In this document: positions 1-10,854 of the stretch, in pieces
Layout of the letters: each line of letters starts with the position of its first letter
Numbering within the stretch: position 1 is the first letter of the stretch
NCBI RefSeq assembly: GCF_036208045.1
Contig: NZ_CP121472.1
Location: 4,227,531 to 4,291,530 of the forward strand
Direction of reading: 5' to 3'
DNA: 64,000 nt
Origin: Thiorhodovibrio winogradskyi
GTDB taxonomy: Bacteria > Pseudomonadota > Gammaproteobacteria > Chromatiales > Chromatiaceae
Program-made: the position numbers and the translations under genes
The notes under the pieces: model-generated
Seen by the model: the letters and a program-made list of their open reading frames with translations, nothing else
What the model was told of the DNA's origin: nothing
Databases searched by the model: none

Positions 1-693
1 ACCCAGTGCTGCTACATGGTTGGCAATGATGAGAAAATCCCCTTGCTGATCGGCCTGCTGCGTGGTATTGACGATGGTCGGGTCATGGTCTTCATCAACA
101 CCAAACGTCAAGCCGAGCTGGTGTGGAGCTACCTGGAAGGCAATGGCATCGAGTCCGCCGTGCTCTCGGGCGACGTACCCCAAAAGCAGCGCCTGAGGCT
201 GCTGCGCCATTTTCAGGAGGGCAAGCTGCCGGTGCTGGTCGCCACCGACGTGGCCGCGCGCGGACTGCATATTCCCGATGTCAGCCATGTGATCAACTAC
301 GATCTGCCGGAAGACCCGGAGGACTATGTCCACCGCATCGGGCGCACCGCGCGTGCCGGCGCGGCAGGCGATGCCATCAGCTTTGTCTGCGAGACCTATG
401 CCTTTTGCCTGCCAGAGATCGAAGACTACATCGGCGCGAAAATTCCCGTGGGCACCCTGGGCGGCGAACTGCTGGCCGAGATCGATCCCTCAAGCCGAGT
501 CCGCCCGCCACGGCGTAACACGCGCGAGCACGACGGCAAGAGTGGTCACGGGCATGATCATCAACATAAGCACAAATCCAAGCACAAGCATGATGTCCAG
601 ACGCTAGACAAAGCCGAGACGGATGCGGGCGAGAAACCGAAAAAGCGCCGGCGGCGACGGTCCAAGCCGAAATCCGATGCTTCGTCATCATAA
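1..693 (+). CDS. rhlB: ATP-dependent RNA helicase RhlB, C-terminal part (cut by window edge)
   Basis: DEAD-box RNA helicase of the RhlB type, which in gammaproteobacteria unwinds structured RNA for the degradosome. Only the second RecA-like domain and tail are here; the frame is open from base 1 and the start lies outside the window. Visible helicase motifs are 'VFINTKRQ' (motif IV region), 'ATDVAARGLHIP' (motif V) and 'HRIGRTARAG' (motif VI, with the arginine finger). After about residue 165 the protein becomes a charged tail rich in His, Lys and Arg ('HGHDHQHKHKSKHKH', then an Arg/Lys cluster), as expected for the RNA-binding C-terminal extension of RhlB. The assignment to RhlB rather than another DEAD-box paralogue rests on the residues following motif VI and the basic tail. 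Confidence 0.85.
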   Translation, partial: TQCCYMVGNDEKIPLLIGLLRGIDDGRVMVFINTKRQAELVWSYLEGNGIESAVLSGDVPQKQRLRLLRHFQEGKLPVLVATDVAARGLHIPDVSHVINYDLPEDPEDYVHRIGRTARAGAAGDAISFVCETYAFCLPEIEDYIGAKIPVGTLGGELLAEIDPSSRVRPPRRNTREHDGKSGHGHDHQHKHKSKHKHDVQTLDKAETDAGEKPKKRRRRRSKPKSDASSS

Positions 694-715
694 TGTGCAT
701 GAAGATTTGATGCCT

Positions 716-2773
716 TCAGTTTTCGGCCCGCGCCTGCTGATCAGCCCCGGCAGCAAACAGGTGGAAGCGGTTGCGACCGGTCGTCTTGGCCTGATACATC
801 GCCTGATCGGCATGGCGCAGCAAGGTGTCCGCATCGGCGTTGTCGGCCGGGTATAGGGTCATGCCCAGACTGGCTGTAATCTGGAGCCGCCTGCCATCGA
901 TCAGCACCGGCTTAGCCAGCGTTTTCAGCACTCGCGCGGCCAAGGGCTCGCAGTCCTCGGCAGCGTTCAGTCCGGCGAACAAGAGCGCGAACTCATCGCC
1001 CCCGAGCCGCGCGATCATATCTTGGCCGCGCAGGATCTTAAGCAGGCGTTCACTCATGTTCACCAGCAGCAGGTCGCCAATGTCGTGGCCATGACTGTCG
1101 TTGATTGGCTTGAAGTCGTCCAGGTCAAGATAGCAGACGGCCAAAAGCTGGTTATTTCGCTGCGCATAAGCCATGGCCTGTCGCATGCGATCAGCCAGCA
1201 GCACGCGATTGGGAAGGCGCGTCAGGGGATCGAAGTGAGCCAGCTGTTCGAGCTTCTCTTGATGCATCTTGTTGAAGGTGATGTCCGAGAAGACAGCGAT
1301 GTAATGCGTCGGCTCGCCCTGTTCATCACAGACCCGGGAGATGCTCATCAGACAGGCATAATGATGCCCGGCTTTGTGGCGATTCCAGATCTCCCCTTGC
1401 CAGTAGCCCCGCGCATCGATTGTCTGCCACATGTCGCGGTAGAAATCCTTGCCATGGCGTCCGGAGGCAAGAAAACGCGGATTGCGCCCCAGCACCTCGG
1501 CCGCGGCAAAACCGGTTATGCGATTGAACACCGGATTGACCTCGACAATGCGCACCGCCGCGTCACAAATGATGATGCCCTCTTGCGCATGATCGAAGAC
1601 CCGCGCGGCCAGACGCAAGCGCTCCTCGGCCTGTTTGCGCGCGCTGATATCGAGCATCTGGGTCAGCATCACCTTACGATCCTGGAGACAGATCATGCCG
1701 GCATTGAATAGGCCATCATGAATCTGACCATCGCGATGGCGAATCTGAATCTCGACGCCAATCGCCGATCCGAGGGCCCGCACCTGCCGAACCATCCGTT
1801 CTCGCTGCTCGGGATGAACAAAGAGTTGCAAAGACTTTGAGCTGTGGCCAATAGCCTCGTCGCTGGTGTAGCCGGTCACGCGGCTAAAGGCGCCGTTGAC
1901 TTCAAGAAAAACACCGTCATCTAGTCCGCTGATCGCCATCGCGACCGGACTTAAATGAAAAGCCTTGGCGAATTTCTCCTCCGAGGCGGCCAGTTGCGAG
2001 AGATCGCGGGAGACGCCGAACAGCGCCGGCTGCCCATTCCATCGACCAGCCACCACCCGGGTCTCCACGGGAATGGTGCCGCCGTCGCGACGCCGCAGCG
2101 GCACCGGGCAATGGTCCACCCGACCCGCCAGCATCTCGGCGACAATCCGCGCCGCCTCCTCCTGTCGGTCCTCGGGATGCAATAGGAGGACGGGCTGTTC
2201 GATCAGTTCATCGTGCCGATAGCCAAGACGCTCGACCGCCGCGGCATTGGCGTGCAGAACCCGTCCCTGGCCGTCGAGAATAAAGAGAAAATCGCTGATC
2301 GTATTGAAGAAATTTCGAAAATTAGCCTCCTGCTCGGCGAGGGAAACCTCCTTTTTTTGACACTCGGTGAGCAGTCGCGACGGCGCCTCGCAAAGCGCTT
2401 TCAATAGCGCATCGGCCGCAAGCACGCCCATGGCTTTGCCAGCCAGGTCCATCACCACGAGCGGCAGCGACGACTCGGCTTGGCACCGCGTCCAGGCATT
2501 GCGCGGGTCAAGCCCCTCGGTCAGAACCAGAAAGTCCGATGTCATCGCCTCGACCACGGATGCCGTCACCGGCAGGCCCCTCTGCCAGGCCGCCAGCAAG
2601 GTCGCTTGCGTCACCACGCCGAGCGGTTGGCGGCCTGGATCCATGACCAAGACAGTCGTTTGGCCGCCTGTTGTCACGAGCGTCAGGGCGTCGGACAGCG
2701 TCGAATCGTGCTCGAGAAAAACTTGCTCCGCATCGATGAGCGCACCGATGTTAATTGAAATGTCGCTGCTCAA
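716..2773 (-). CDS. CBS-PAS-PAS-PAS-GGDEF diguanylate cyclase
   Basis: Predicted soluble sensor that makes cyclic di-GMP. In the 685 residues I see a CBS pair (about 8-125), three PAS domains (about 150-265, 270-385, 390-510) and a C-terminal GGDEF domain (about 515-675). The active-site signature is an intact 'GGDEF' preceded five residues upstream by 'RGQD', which matches the RxxD inhibitory site, so product feedback is likely. 'NDSHGHDIGD' is the usual substrate-binding segment. There is no EAL domain and no membrane segment. The start is a TTG preceded by GGAG with 7-nt spacing; no better ATG exists nearby. CBS domains often bind adenine nucleotides, so energy state plus a PAS ligand may control it (inference). 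It runs convergently to rhlB. Confidence 0.88.
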   Translation of the reverse strand: MSSDISINIGALIDAEQVFLEHDSTLSDALTLVTTGGQTTVLVMDPGRQPLGVVTQATLLAAWQRGLPVTASVVEAMTSDFLVLTEGLDPRNAWTRCQAESSLPLVVMDLAGKAMGVLAADALLKALCEAPSRLLTECQKKEVSLAEQEANFRNFFNTISDFLFILDGQGRVLHANAAAVERLGYRHDELIEQPVLLLHPEDRQEEAARIVAEMLAGRVDHCPVPLRRRDGGTIPVETRVVAGRWNGQPALFGVSRDLSQLAASEEKFAKAFHLSPVAMAISGLDDGVFLEVNGAFSRVTGYTSDEAIGHSSKSLQLFVHPEQRERMVRQVRALGSAIGVEIQIRHRDGQIHDGLFNAGMICLQDRKVMLTQMLDISARKQAEERLRLAARVFDHAQEGIIICDAAVRIVEVNPVFNRITGFAAAEVLGRNPRFLASGRHGKDFYRDMWQTIDARGYWQGEIWNRHKAGHHYACLMSISRVCDEQGEPTHYIAVFSDITFNKMHQEKLEQLAHFDPLTRLPNRVLLADRMRQAMAYAQRNNQLLAVCYLDLDDFKPINDSHGHDIGDLLLVNMSERLLKILRGQDMIARLGGDEFALLFAGLNAAEDCEPLAARVLKTLAKPVLIDGRRLQITASLGMTLYPADNADADTLLRHADQAMYQAKTTGRNRFHLFAAGADQQARAEN

Positions 2774-2950
2774 GCTGGATCTCCGTTGAGTCGATCAGCC
2801 GGGATCGCCAAAGGGTCGAAGTCCGCATCGCCCTGGATGGCGCGCCCGATCACCGATTTGACGCCATTTTCGGCGCTAGGCCAAGCCCTGGTCACGAGCG
2901 CGGCCCGGCTCACAGATTGTCTCGGCAATATGCTAACCAAGCTCCACCTG

Positions 2951-3673
2951 CTACGGGGCCGATGAGCCCAACAACTCCGCAATCAATGGAGCAAACCCAA
3001 GCGCAGCAGGAAACTCGCTGATCCGCGCGGGCGGCAACTTGGAGTCCGGCTGCAACATGGCCAGCAACCAGCGCAAGCCATGATCCGCCGCTGCGCGCAG
3101 CACATCCAGATTATCATCCACAAAGAGCGTGCGCCGGGGATCGAAGGGCTCGACCTCTTGCAGGGCCCGCCAGAAGGGCGCGGCCTCCTTGGGATGCCTG
3201 AGATCGTGCGCGCTGATCACCCGCTCGAAATGCCCGGCCAGGCGCGTGCGTTCCATCTTGAGCGCCAGGGAGCGCGGATGGGCGTTGGTCACCAGCACCC
3301 GGCGCTTGCCCCGCGTCGCCAAGGCCTCCAAAAATTCCGGCACAAGCGGATGCACGGCGATCAGGTGCTCCACCTCGGCCTTGAGCAGCGCGATATCCAG
3401 CCCAAGCAACTCGCTCCAATGGTCGATGCAATACCAGGCCAGGGTGCCGCGCTTGGCGCGGTACTGAGCGAACAGAAACTCGCGCGCCTTCTCCAACGCC
3501 AAGCCGCGTGCCTCGGCATAACGTTTGGGCACATGCTCCAGCCAGAAATGATTGTCGAAATGCAGATCAAGCAGGGTGCCGTCCATGTCCAGAAAGACGC
3601 TGTCGATGGAGTCCCAATCGCGCTCGCTGACTGATTGTGTTTGCTGTCTTGGCATCGCTAACTGAGCCATCAT
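2951..3673 (-). CDS. yrfG: HAD-family GMP/IMP nucleotidase (YrfG-like)
   Basis: Haloacid dehalogenase-fold phosphatase, 240 residues, close in length and motif layout to E. coli YrfG, a purine mononucleotide phosphatase. HAD motif I is 'DMDGTLLD' (nucleophile Asp and general acid Asp), motif II 'VLVTNAH', motif III Lys in 'HPKE', motif IV 'FVDDN'. The all-helical cap follows motif I ('HFWLEHVPKRYAE'). The start chosen is the ATG at 3673, whose A is shared with the stop codon of the upstream DUF4124 gene (TGATG), with GGAG 12 nt upstream. Translational coupling with that gene is therefore likely, although no functional link between the two is evident. Confidence 0.8.
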   Translation of the reverse strand: MMAQLAMPRQQTQSVSERDWDSIDSVFLDMDGTLLDLHFDNHFWLEHVPKRYAEARGLALEKAREFLFAQYRAKRGTLAWYCIDHWSELLGLDIALLKAEVEHLIAVHPLVPEFLEALATRGKRRVLVTNAHPRSLALKMERTRLAGHFERVISAHDLRHPKEAAPFWRALQEVEPFDPRRTLFVDDNLDVLRAAADHGLRWLLAMLQPDSKLPPARISEFPAALGFAPLIAELLGSSAP

Positions 3674-4206
3674 CAATCGCAAAATCTCCTGAGATAATCC
3701 TGATACTCCGCGCGCTTATGGCGCAACCGCTGGCCCTCGCCGATTTTGTAACCGGCACGTAGGTTGCGGTTGACTTGTTCGAGCTGTTGCTCCTTCTTCC
3801 AGCATTTTTCCTCGCGGCGACGATCAACCGCCGCTGCCTTGCGGGCATCGCTGCTGGCCCCGCGCGTCCCGCTGGAGCGGTCGGTTGTTGCTCGCTCTTC
3901 CTTGAACACCTCGGCCGGGTCCGGTGGTGTCCAACCACTGGGGCGATCATCAATCTCCATCAGCAGACTCTCGTCACGTCCGTGACATGGAAATTGGCGA
4001 AACTCAATGCGCCCATCGGGCATGGTGCAACGATAGACGCTGGGCTCAATACTGGATCCGCCAGTGGATCCGCCAGTGGATCCGGTAGTGGGAGACTCAG
4101 CCGCGCGCGCTGGAAAGACGGCCACCAGATACGGCAAGACACCGCAGGCTAGAGCGCAGACACAGGCCATTGCGCGCCAAGTATTGAAGGCATGATGATT
4201 GTGCAT
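3673..4206 (-). CDS. DUF4124-type periplasmic protein
   Basis: Exported protein of unknown role, 177 residues from the chosen start. The N-terminus has a long hydrophobic signal segment ('ACVCALACGVLPYLVAVF') ending near 'ARAAES'. It is followed by a Gly/Ser/Thr linker, then 'VYRCTMPDGRIEFRQFPC', which matches the beta-strand/Cys pattern of DUF4124, and a charged coiled-coil-like C-terminus. The ATG at 4206 is preferred because 'GAGGAA' sits just upstream. A longer reading to 4323 would only add the low-complexity tandem-repeat leader. The linker is encoded by three 12-bp repeats. Confidence 0.6.
   Translation of the reverse strand: MHNHHAFNTWRAMACVCALACGVLPYLVAVFPARAAESPTTGSTGGSTGGSSIEPSVYRCTMPDGRIEFRQFPCHGRDESLLMEIDDRPSGWTPPDPAEVFKEERATTDRSSGTRGASSDARKAAAVDRRREEKCWKKEQQLEQVNRNLRAGYKIGEGQRLRHKRAEYQDYLRRFCD
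4054..4089. repeat. 12-bp tandem repeat inside the DUF4124 gene
   Basis: Three consecutive copies of a 12-bp unit (ggatccgccagt, the third with changes) encode the GSTG linker between signal peptide and DUF4124 domain. Unit length is a multiple of three, so copy-number change would keep the frame. Confidence 0.85.
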
Positions 4207-4220
4207 CTTGTTCCTCTCGG

Positions 4221-4294
4221 CAAGATAGCTGGCGAGATGGCTGGCGAGATGGCTGGGGGGATGGTTGGGGGGATGGTTGGGGGATGGCTGGCCA
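4221..4294. repeat. Short G-rich tandem repeats upstream of the DUF4124 gene
   Basis: About 74 bp of degenerate 11-12 bp units (gagatggctggc, then ggggatggttgg) lie directly upstream of the chosen DUF4124 start, in its 5' leader. They show no spacer/repeat regularity of a CRISPR. Slipped-strand length variation here could alter expression; that is inference. Confidence 0.75.
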
Positions 4295-4370
4295 TCCGCG
4301 GCGGACGACGGGCCGCGGGACACCCTCTAAGCTCAGTCTTCAGCGACCAACCGCCCCGAATGAGGCTTGA

Positions 4371-4400
4371 TTGTGGACTGCCAGGGTGCTTTTGTATACC
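4371..4400 (+). promoter_or_regulatory. Possible sigma70 promoter of pta-ackA
   Basis: TTGTGG and TATACC hexamers separated by 18 nt, about 100 nt before the pta start. The match is reasonable but unproven. Confidence 0.35.
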
Positions 4401-4498
4401 GCAAGCTCGGAATTCCCACGAGACACAAAACGCCAACAATTCTAGAATGGCCGACTTTTCCTTCAGCGACCTTAATTTCTGACCACAGAGGTTTCAGC

Positions 4499-6655
4499 AT
4501 GCAAAGCCTTTACATCGCCGGCGCCGGCTCAGGCAGCGGCAAGTCCGCTGTCGTGCTCGGCTTTATGGAGATGCTGACAGCAATCAACCAACGCGTCGGC
4601 TTCTTTCGCCCCATCGTCAACAAAAAAATCGACGACGACAACCTGACCACCCTGATCCGACAGCGCTACGACCTTCCCTTCGCCAATGACATGCTTTATG
4701 GCTGCACCGCCGGGCTTGCCAGCGAGTTGGTGGCCAGCGGCCATTACGACGAGTTGCTCAAGCTGATTCTCAACCGCTTCAAGTTGCTCGAGGAGAAATG
4801 CGATCTGGTGCTCTGCGCCGGGACGGACTTCGATGGCTTGGTGCCATCGCTGGAGTTCGACTTCAACGCCGACTTGGCGAATAACTTCGGCTGCACCATC
4901 GTGGCCGTGGTGAAAGGCTTCAGTCGCGGTCATGAAGAAACCCTCAACGCGGTGCAACTGGCGCATGAGTCCTTGATCAACCGCGGCGGCGATCTGCTCG
5001 CGACCGTGGTCAATGGCGTCAATCCCGACGATATCGATACCGTCCTCAGGCGCGCGCGTGCCGCCCTCCCCGAGGCGGAAACCGTTTATGTCCTGCCCTA
5101 CATGGACACTCTGGCGCAGCCCACCATTGGTGAAATCGCCAAAATGCTCGGCGCCGACTGGCTCGCTGGCGAAACCGATGCGCACAATCAGGTGGTGACC
5201 AACTACAAGGTCGCCGCCATGGAGATCCCGGACTTTCTCGGCTATGTCGAGGACGGCTGTCTGATCATCACCCCGGGCGACCGCAGCGACATTATCCTCG
5301 CCAGCCTGGCGGCGGATGCCTCGGCCAACTTCCCGCGCGTCGCGGGATTGCTGCTCAGTGGCGGCTTGAAGCCCGCCCCGCATGTTCAGCGGTTGATCGA
5401 AGGTCTGCGCCGCAACAAGGTCGCCATGCTCAGCGTGCCGACCGATACCTTTACCACGGCTCTGGGCGTGCATCGGGTGGAATCCAGTATCCTGGCCGGC
5501 GATGATCGCAAAATTGCCGCCGCGCTCGGTCTGTTCGAGAACCACGTCGACGTCGCTGATCTGCACCAGCGCATTTTCAAACATCATTCGGTGCGGATGA
5601 CGCCACTAATGTTCGAGTACGAGCTGATTCATCGCGCCAAGTCCGAGCGCAAGCGCATTGTGCTGCCCGAGGGCACCGACGAGCGCATCCTGCGCGCGGC
5701 CGAGATTCTCAGCTTGCGCGGCGTCGCGGACTTGATCCTGCTCGGTGATCCGGACAAAATTCGCCGCCGCATCGGTGAACTGGGTCTGCAACTCGATGGG
5801 ATCAGCATCATCGATCCGGTGAATTCACCCGAGCGCGATCAATACGCAAACGTCTATTTCGAGTTACGCAAGCACAAGGGTATCTCCCAGCAGATGGCTC
5901 ATGACGCGCTGGAAGACGTCAGCTATTTCGGCACCCTGATGGTCTATGTCGGCGATGCCGACGGCATGGTCTCTGGCGCCGCCCACACCACCCAACACAC
6001 CATTCGCCCTTCGTTTGAGACCATCAAGACTCGCCCTGACACCAACCTGGTCTCCAGCGTGTTTTTCATGTGTCTGGCTGACCGGGTACTGGTCTATGGC
6101 GATTGCGCCGTGAATCCCAATCCGGACGCCGAGCAACTCGCCGACATCGCCATCACCTCCGCTGGCACGGCGGCCGCCTTTGGTGTCGAGCCGCGCGTGG
6201 CCATGCTGAGCTACTCCACTGGCGCATCCGGCAAGGGTGAGGATGTCGAGCGTGTGCGCGAGGCGGTGGCCATTGCCCGTGCGCGCCGCCCGGACCTGAA
6301 ACTTGACGGGCCCATTCAGTACGATGCCGCCGTCGATGCGGTGGTGGCGCGCTCGAAAATGCCGGAAAGTGAAGTCGCCGGCAAGGCGACGGTGTTTATT
6401 TTCCCGGACCTCAACACCGGCAATAACACTTACAAGGCCGTGCAGCGCAGCGCCGGCGCGGTGGCCATCGGTCCGGTGTTGCAGGGTCTGAACAAGCCCA
6501 TCAACGACCTGAGCCGCGGCTGCACGGTGACCGACATCGTCAACACTGTCGCCATCACCGCGATTCAGGCGCAGCAAGCCAGCGCCGAGCAGCGCGACGC
6601 CGACGCGCGCGCTCAATCCGAAACGCCCTCCCCCACACAGGAGCCCACCGCATGA
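4499..6655 (+). CDS. pta: Phosphate acetyltransferase
   Basis: Interconverts acetyl-CoA and acetyl phosphate in the cytoplasm; with AckA it forms the acetate overflow/assimilation pathway. It is the long proteobacterial form, 718 residues. The N-terminal BioD-like P-loop domain ('GSGSGKSAV', residues about 8-16) is followed by a DRTGG-type middle domain and the C-terminal catalytic PTA domain ('VLPEGTDERIL', 'SGAAHTTQHT', 'SYSTGASGKG', 'FPDLNTGNNTYKA'). I chose the ATG at 4499, preceded by 'AGAGG', because the N-terminus then begins with the family-typical P-loop strand; an upstream in-frame ATG at 4367 adds 44 unrelated residues. The stop overlaps the ackA start by ATGA, indicating one operon. 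Confidence 0.95.
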   Translation: MQSLYIAGAGSGSGKSAVVLGFMEMLTAINQRVGFFRPIVNKKIDDDNLTTLIRQRYDLPFANDMLYGCTAGLASELVASGHYDELLKLILNRFKLLEEKCDLVLCAGTDFDGLVPSLEFDFNADLANNFGCTIVAVVKGFSRGHEETLNAVQLAHESLINRGGDLLATVVNGVNPDDIDTVLRRARAALPEAETVYVLPYMDTLAQPTIGEIAKMLGADWLAGETDAHNQVVTNYKVAAMEIPDFLGYVEDGCLIITPGDRSDIILASLAADASANFPRVAGLLLSGGLKPAPHVQRLIEGLRRNKVAMLSVPTDTFTTALGVHRVESSILAGDDRKIAAALGLFENHVDVADLHQRIFKHHSVRMTPLMFEYELIHRAKSERKRIVLPEGTDERILRAAEILSLRGVADLILLGDPDKIRRRIGELGLQLDGISIIDPVNSPERDQYANVYFELRKHKGISQQMAHDALEDVSYFGTLMVYVGDADGMVSGAAHTTQHTIRPSFETIKTRPDTNLVSSVFFMCLADRVLVYGDCAVNPNPDAEQLADIAITSAGTAAAFGVEPRVAMLSYSTGASGKGEDVERVREAVAIARARRPDLKLDGPIQYDAAVDAVVARSKMPESEVAGKATVFIFPDLNTGNNTYKAVQRSAGAVAIGPVLQGLNKPINDLSRGCTVTDIVNTVAITAIQAQQASAEQRDADARAQSETPSPTQEPTA

Positions 6656-7851
6656 AAGTTCTGGTCCTGAATGCCGGCAGTTCGTCGATCAAATTCCAAC
6701 TTTTTGAGATCGCCGGCTGGTCAGTCGTGGCCTCTGGCAGCATCAGCCGCATTGGCGAGGAGGATGCACTCCTCAACCTCCGCTGGATCGAGGACGGCGG
6801 GCAGTCCCGGCAGCTCGACCAGCATCATCCCATCGTCAACCATCACGTGGCGCTGGAACAGATAGTCGCGCACTTGCGCGACACCGGCGCCCTGACCAAA
6901 CAGGCTGAGCTCAAGGCAGTGGGCCATCGCGTCGTGCATGGCGGCGAGGCCTTTCACCTGCCAACGGTCATTGACGAGGATGTGATCACCGCGATTCGTC
7001 AGATGATCCCATTGGCGCCACTGCACAATCCGGCCCATCTCGATGGCATACTGGTGGCACGCGAACTCTTTCCCGGCGTGCCCCAAGTGGCGGTCTTCGA
7101 CACCGCCTTTCATCAAACCATGCCGCGCACGGCTTACCGCTATGCCATCCCCGATGCGTTCTATCGCGAGCACCAGGTGCGCCGTTATGGCTTTCATGGC
7201 ACCTCGCATGCCTATGTCGGCAAGCGCGCGGCGGCCATGCTTGGCCGCTCCTTCGACCGCGGCAACTTCATCACCCTGCACCTGGGCAACGGTGCCAGCG
7301 CCACCGCCATCCGTAACGGCAGCAGTGTGGACACATCCATGGGAATGACGCCTCTGGAGGGATTGGTGATGGGCACCCGCTGCGGCGACATCGACCCCGC
7401 CGTCCTGCTTTACCTGATGCAGCATCTCGGGCTGGACCATCAGCAAATCGACCAACTGCTCAATCGCCAGAGCGGCCTGATCGGGCTTTGCGGTGTCAAC
7501 GATATGCGCGAAATCCATCGCCGCATCGAACAGGGTGACACCAAGGCCGAACTGGCCCTGGGGATCTTCTGCCACCGTCTGAAAAAATACCTTGGCGCTT
7601 ACATGGCGGTGCTGGGCGAGGTGCACGCCGTGGTCTTCACCGGCGGCATCGGTGAAAACGATGCCGAGACGCGCACGCGCACCTGCGGCAAGCTGGAGCC
7701 GCTGGGAATCGTGCTCGACGAAACCGCCAACCGCGCCGAGTCAGGCGGCGAGCGGATGATCAGCAGCGCCGAGAGCCCGGTCAAGGTGCTGGTCATTCCC
7801 ACCAACGAGGAACTTGAGATCGCCCAGCAAACGGTCGAGGCTGTCGGCTAA
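6652..7851 (+). CDS. ackA: Acetate kinase
   Basis: Transfers phosphate between acetyl phosphate and ADP, completing the Pta-AckA route. At 399 residues it has the usual family length. Signatures are present in order: 'LVLNAGSSSIKF' at the N-terminus (ASKHA fold), 'HRVVHGG' (substrate Arg), 'FDTAFH' (catalytic Asp), 'RRYGFHGTSH', 'ITLHLGNGAS', 'MGMTPLEGLVMGTRCGDIDP' and 'FTGGIGEN'. The start overlaps the pta stop by 4 nt, so translation is probably coupled. All catalytic residues that I can check are intact. Confidence 0.97.
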   Translation: MKVLVLNAGSSSIKFQLFEIAGWSVVASGSISRIGEEDALLNLRWIEDGGQSRQLDQHHPIVNHHVALEQIVAHLRDTGALTKQAELKAVGHRVVHGGEAFHLPTVIDEDVITAIRQMIPLAPLHNPAHLDGILVARELFPGVPQVAVFDTAFHQTMPRTAYRYAIPDAFYREHQVRRYGFHGTSHAYVGKRAAAMLGRSFDRGNFITLHLGNGASATAIRNGSSVDTSMGMTPLEGLVMGTRCGDIDPAVLLYLMQHLGLDHQQIDQLLNRQSGLIGLCGVNDMREIHRRIEQGDTKAELALGIFCHRLKKYLGAYMAVLGEVHAVVFTGGIGENDAETRTRTCGKLEPLGIVLDETANRAESGGERMISSAESPVKVLVIPTNEELEIAQQTVEAVG

Positions 7852-8186
7852 GGAGCTGTGGTCTTAGATATCGGCCCCGCATTGCGAATCAAACCTGTCG
7901 CACATCCGAAGCGGACCATCAAAGGCCACACTTCAAACTTCACACTTCAAGCTTCAGATCACAGCCCACTTGGGTTAACCTGACGCATGATCCGCATAGC
8001 TGGCGTCCGCGGGCCAGTTTCCGCCCGGTCTCACTAAGATGATCGAATGGCGGCTTGCGATCACTGCCCCTTGAGCCCGTCGCATGCGTGCATTCTGGGC
8101 TCTGTCTCTCATCGCGCTGATAGCTGCGCGCCCGCGACGGCCGTGCTGGCCCAGTCGCGTGTCAATCTGCCAAAAGGTAACCGGCG
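7852..8186. other. Intergenic region between ackA and the BCCT gene
   Basis: 335 bp without a convincing gene. It contains a short direct-repeat run of 'acttca' units near 7930-7957. I see no strong hairpin-plus-T-tract terminator and no clear promoter. Confidence 0.6.
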
Positions 8187-9895
<1,709 letters not shown>

Positions 9896-9899
<4 letters not shown>

Positions 9900-10849
9900 T
9901 CAGGCTAACCAAGAGCTTTCCCCGTCGCTGGCTGACGCCCCTGGCGCTATTGCTGACGAGCATCCTGGGCAGCGGTGCCATCCAGGCCGCCGAGCCGGTG
10001 CGCATCGCCTATGTCGACTGGTCCTCGTCCGTGGCCAGCGCCAACCTCATCTGTGCCGTGCTGCGCGAGCGCCTGGGGCAGGATTGCCTGTTGGTGGAAA
10101 CCACGGCCGAGAACATGTGGCGCCAGGTCGCCGATGGCGAGGCCGATGCCCTGCTGTCGGCCTGGCTACCGGATACTCACGCCGAGTATATGAGCCGCTA
10201 TGGTGACGAGCTCGACGACCTGGGCCCCAATCTGGAAGGCACTCGCACCGGGCTGGTGGTGCCCGATGTGAATGTCGGGCGTCAGACCGGGGCGACCGGG
10301 GCGCGCACACCACGACTGATGCCGGCTGAGTCCATCGCCGATCTGGCCGCGCATCGGGCGCGCCTCGGCGGGCGCATTATCGGCATCGACCCCGAGGCCG
10401 GCATCATGGCCGCGACCAGGCGCGCCCTTGAGTCTTATGGACTCACGGACTTCCACCTCAGCAGTGGCTCGGAGCAGCACATGACCCAGGCCCTGTCGGA
10501 TGCCATCGCACGCAAAGGCTGGATTGTGGTCACTGGCTGGCAACCACACTGGATGTTCGGGCGCTGGTCGCTGCGCTTCCTCGATGATCCCAAGGGCATC
10601 TATGGTGGCACAGGTGCCATCCACACCATGGCACGCAAGGGACTCAAGGCCGACAACCCCGAGGCCCATGCTCTCTTGGATAACTTCCATTGGACAGCGG
10701 AGGAGATGGAGCAGTTATTGGTCTGGAACACCCAGGGAGATCAAGACCCCTACCTGCAAGCCCAACGCTGGCTGCTCAACAATCCCAAGCAGGTTGGCGC
10801 CTGGCTGCCTGCTTCCACCCAGGCGTCCACCCAAGCGCAGGAGGACTAA
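9896..10849 (+). CDS. OpuAC/ProX-type glycine betaine-binding protein
   Basis: Periplasmic substrate-binding protein of the quaternary-amine ABC transporter class, 317 residues, with a cleavable signal ('PLALLLTSILGSGAIQA', cleavage near 'QAAEP'). Family segments include 'YVDWSSSVASAN', 'SAWLPDTHAEY', 'GIDPEAGIM' and 'TGWQPHWMF'; the tryptophans in these segments are the kind used to form the aromatic cage around a trimethylammonium head group. The gene starts inside the stop codon of the BCCT gene with a strong 'GGAGGAAAA' site. No ABC ATPase or permease gene is nearby, so it either serves a distant transporter or works with the BCCT carrier (inference). Confidence 0.88.
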
Positions 10850-10854
10850 CCCAA

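Noticed and set aside
1022-1711. 229-codon open frame opposite the GGDEF gene
   Set aside because: It is a complementary-strand shadow of a clear multi-domain protein; residues follow the codon pattern of the real gene.
4221-4294. CRISPR-like repeats
   Set aside because: Units are short and contiguous without spacers; no cas gene nearby.
4529-5587. 352-codon open frame antisense to pta
   Set aside because: Shadow of a highly conserved enzyme in GC-rich DNA; no independent evidence.
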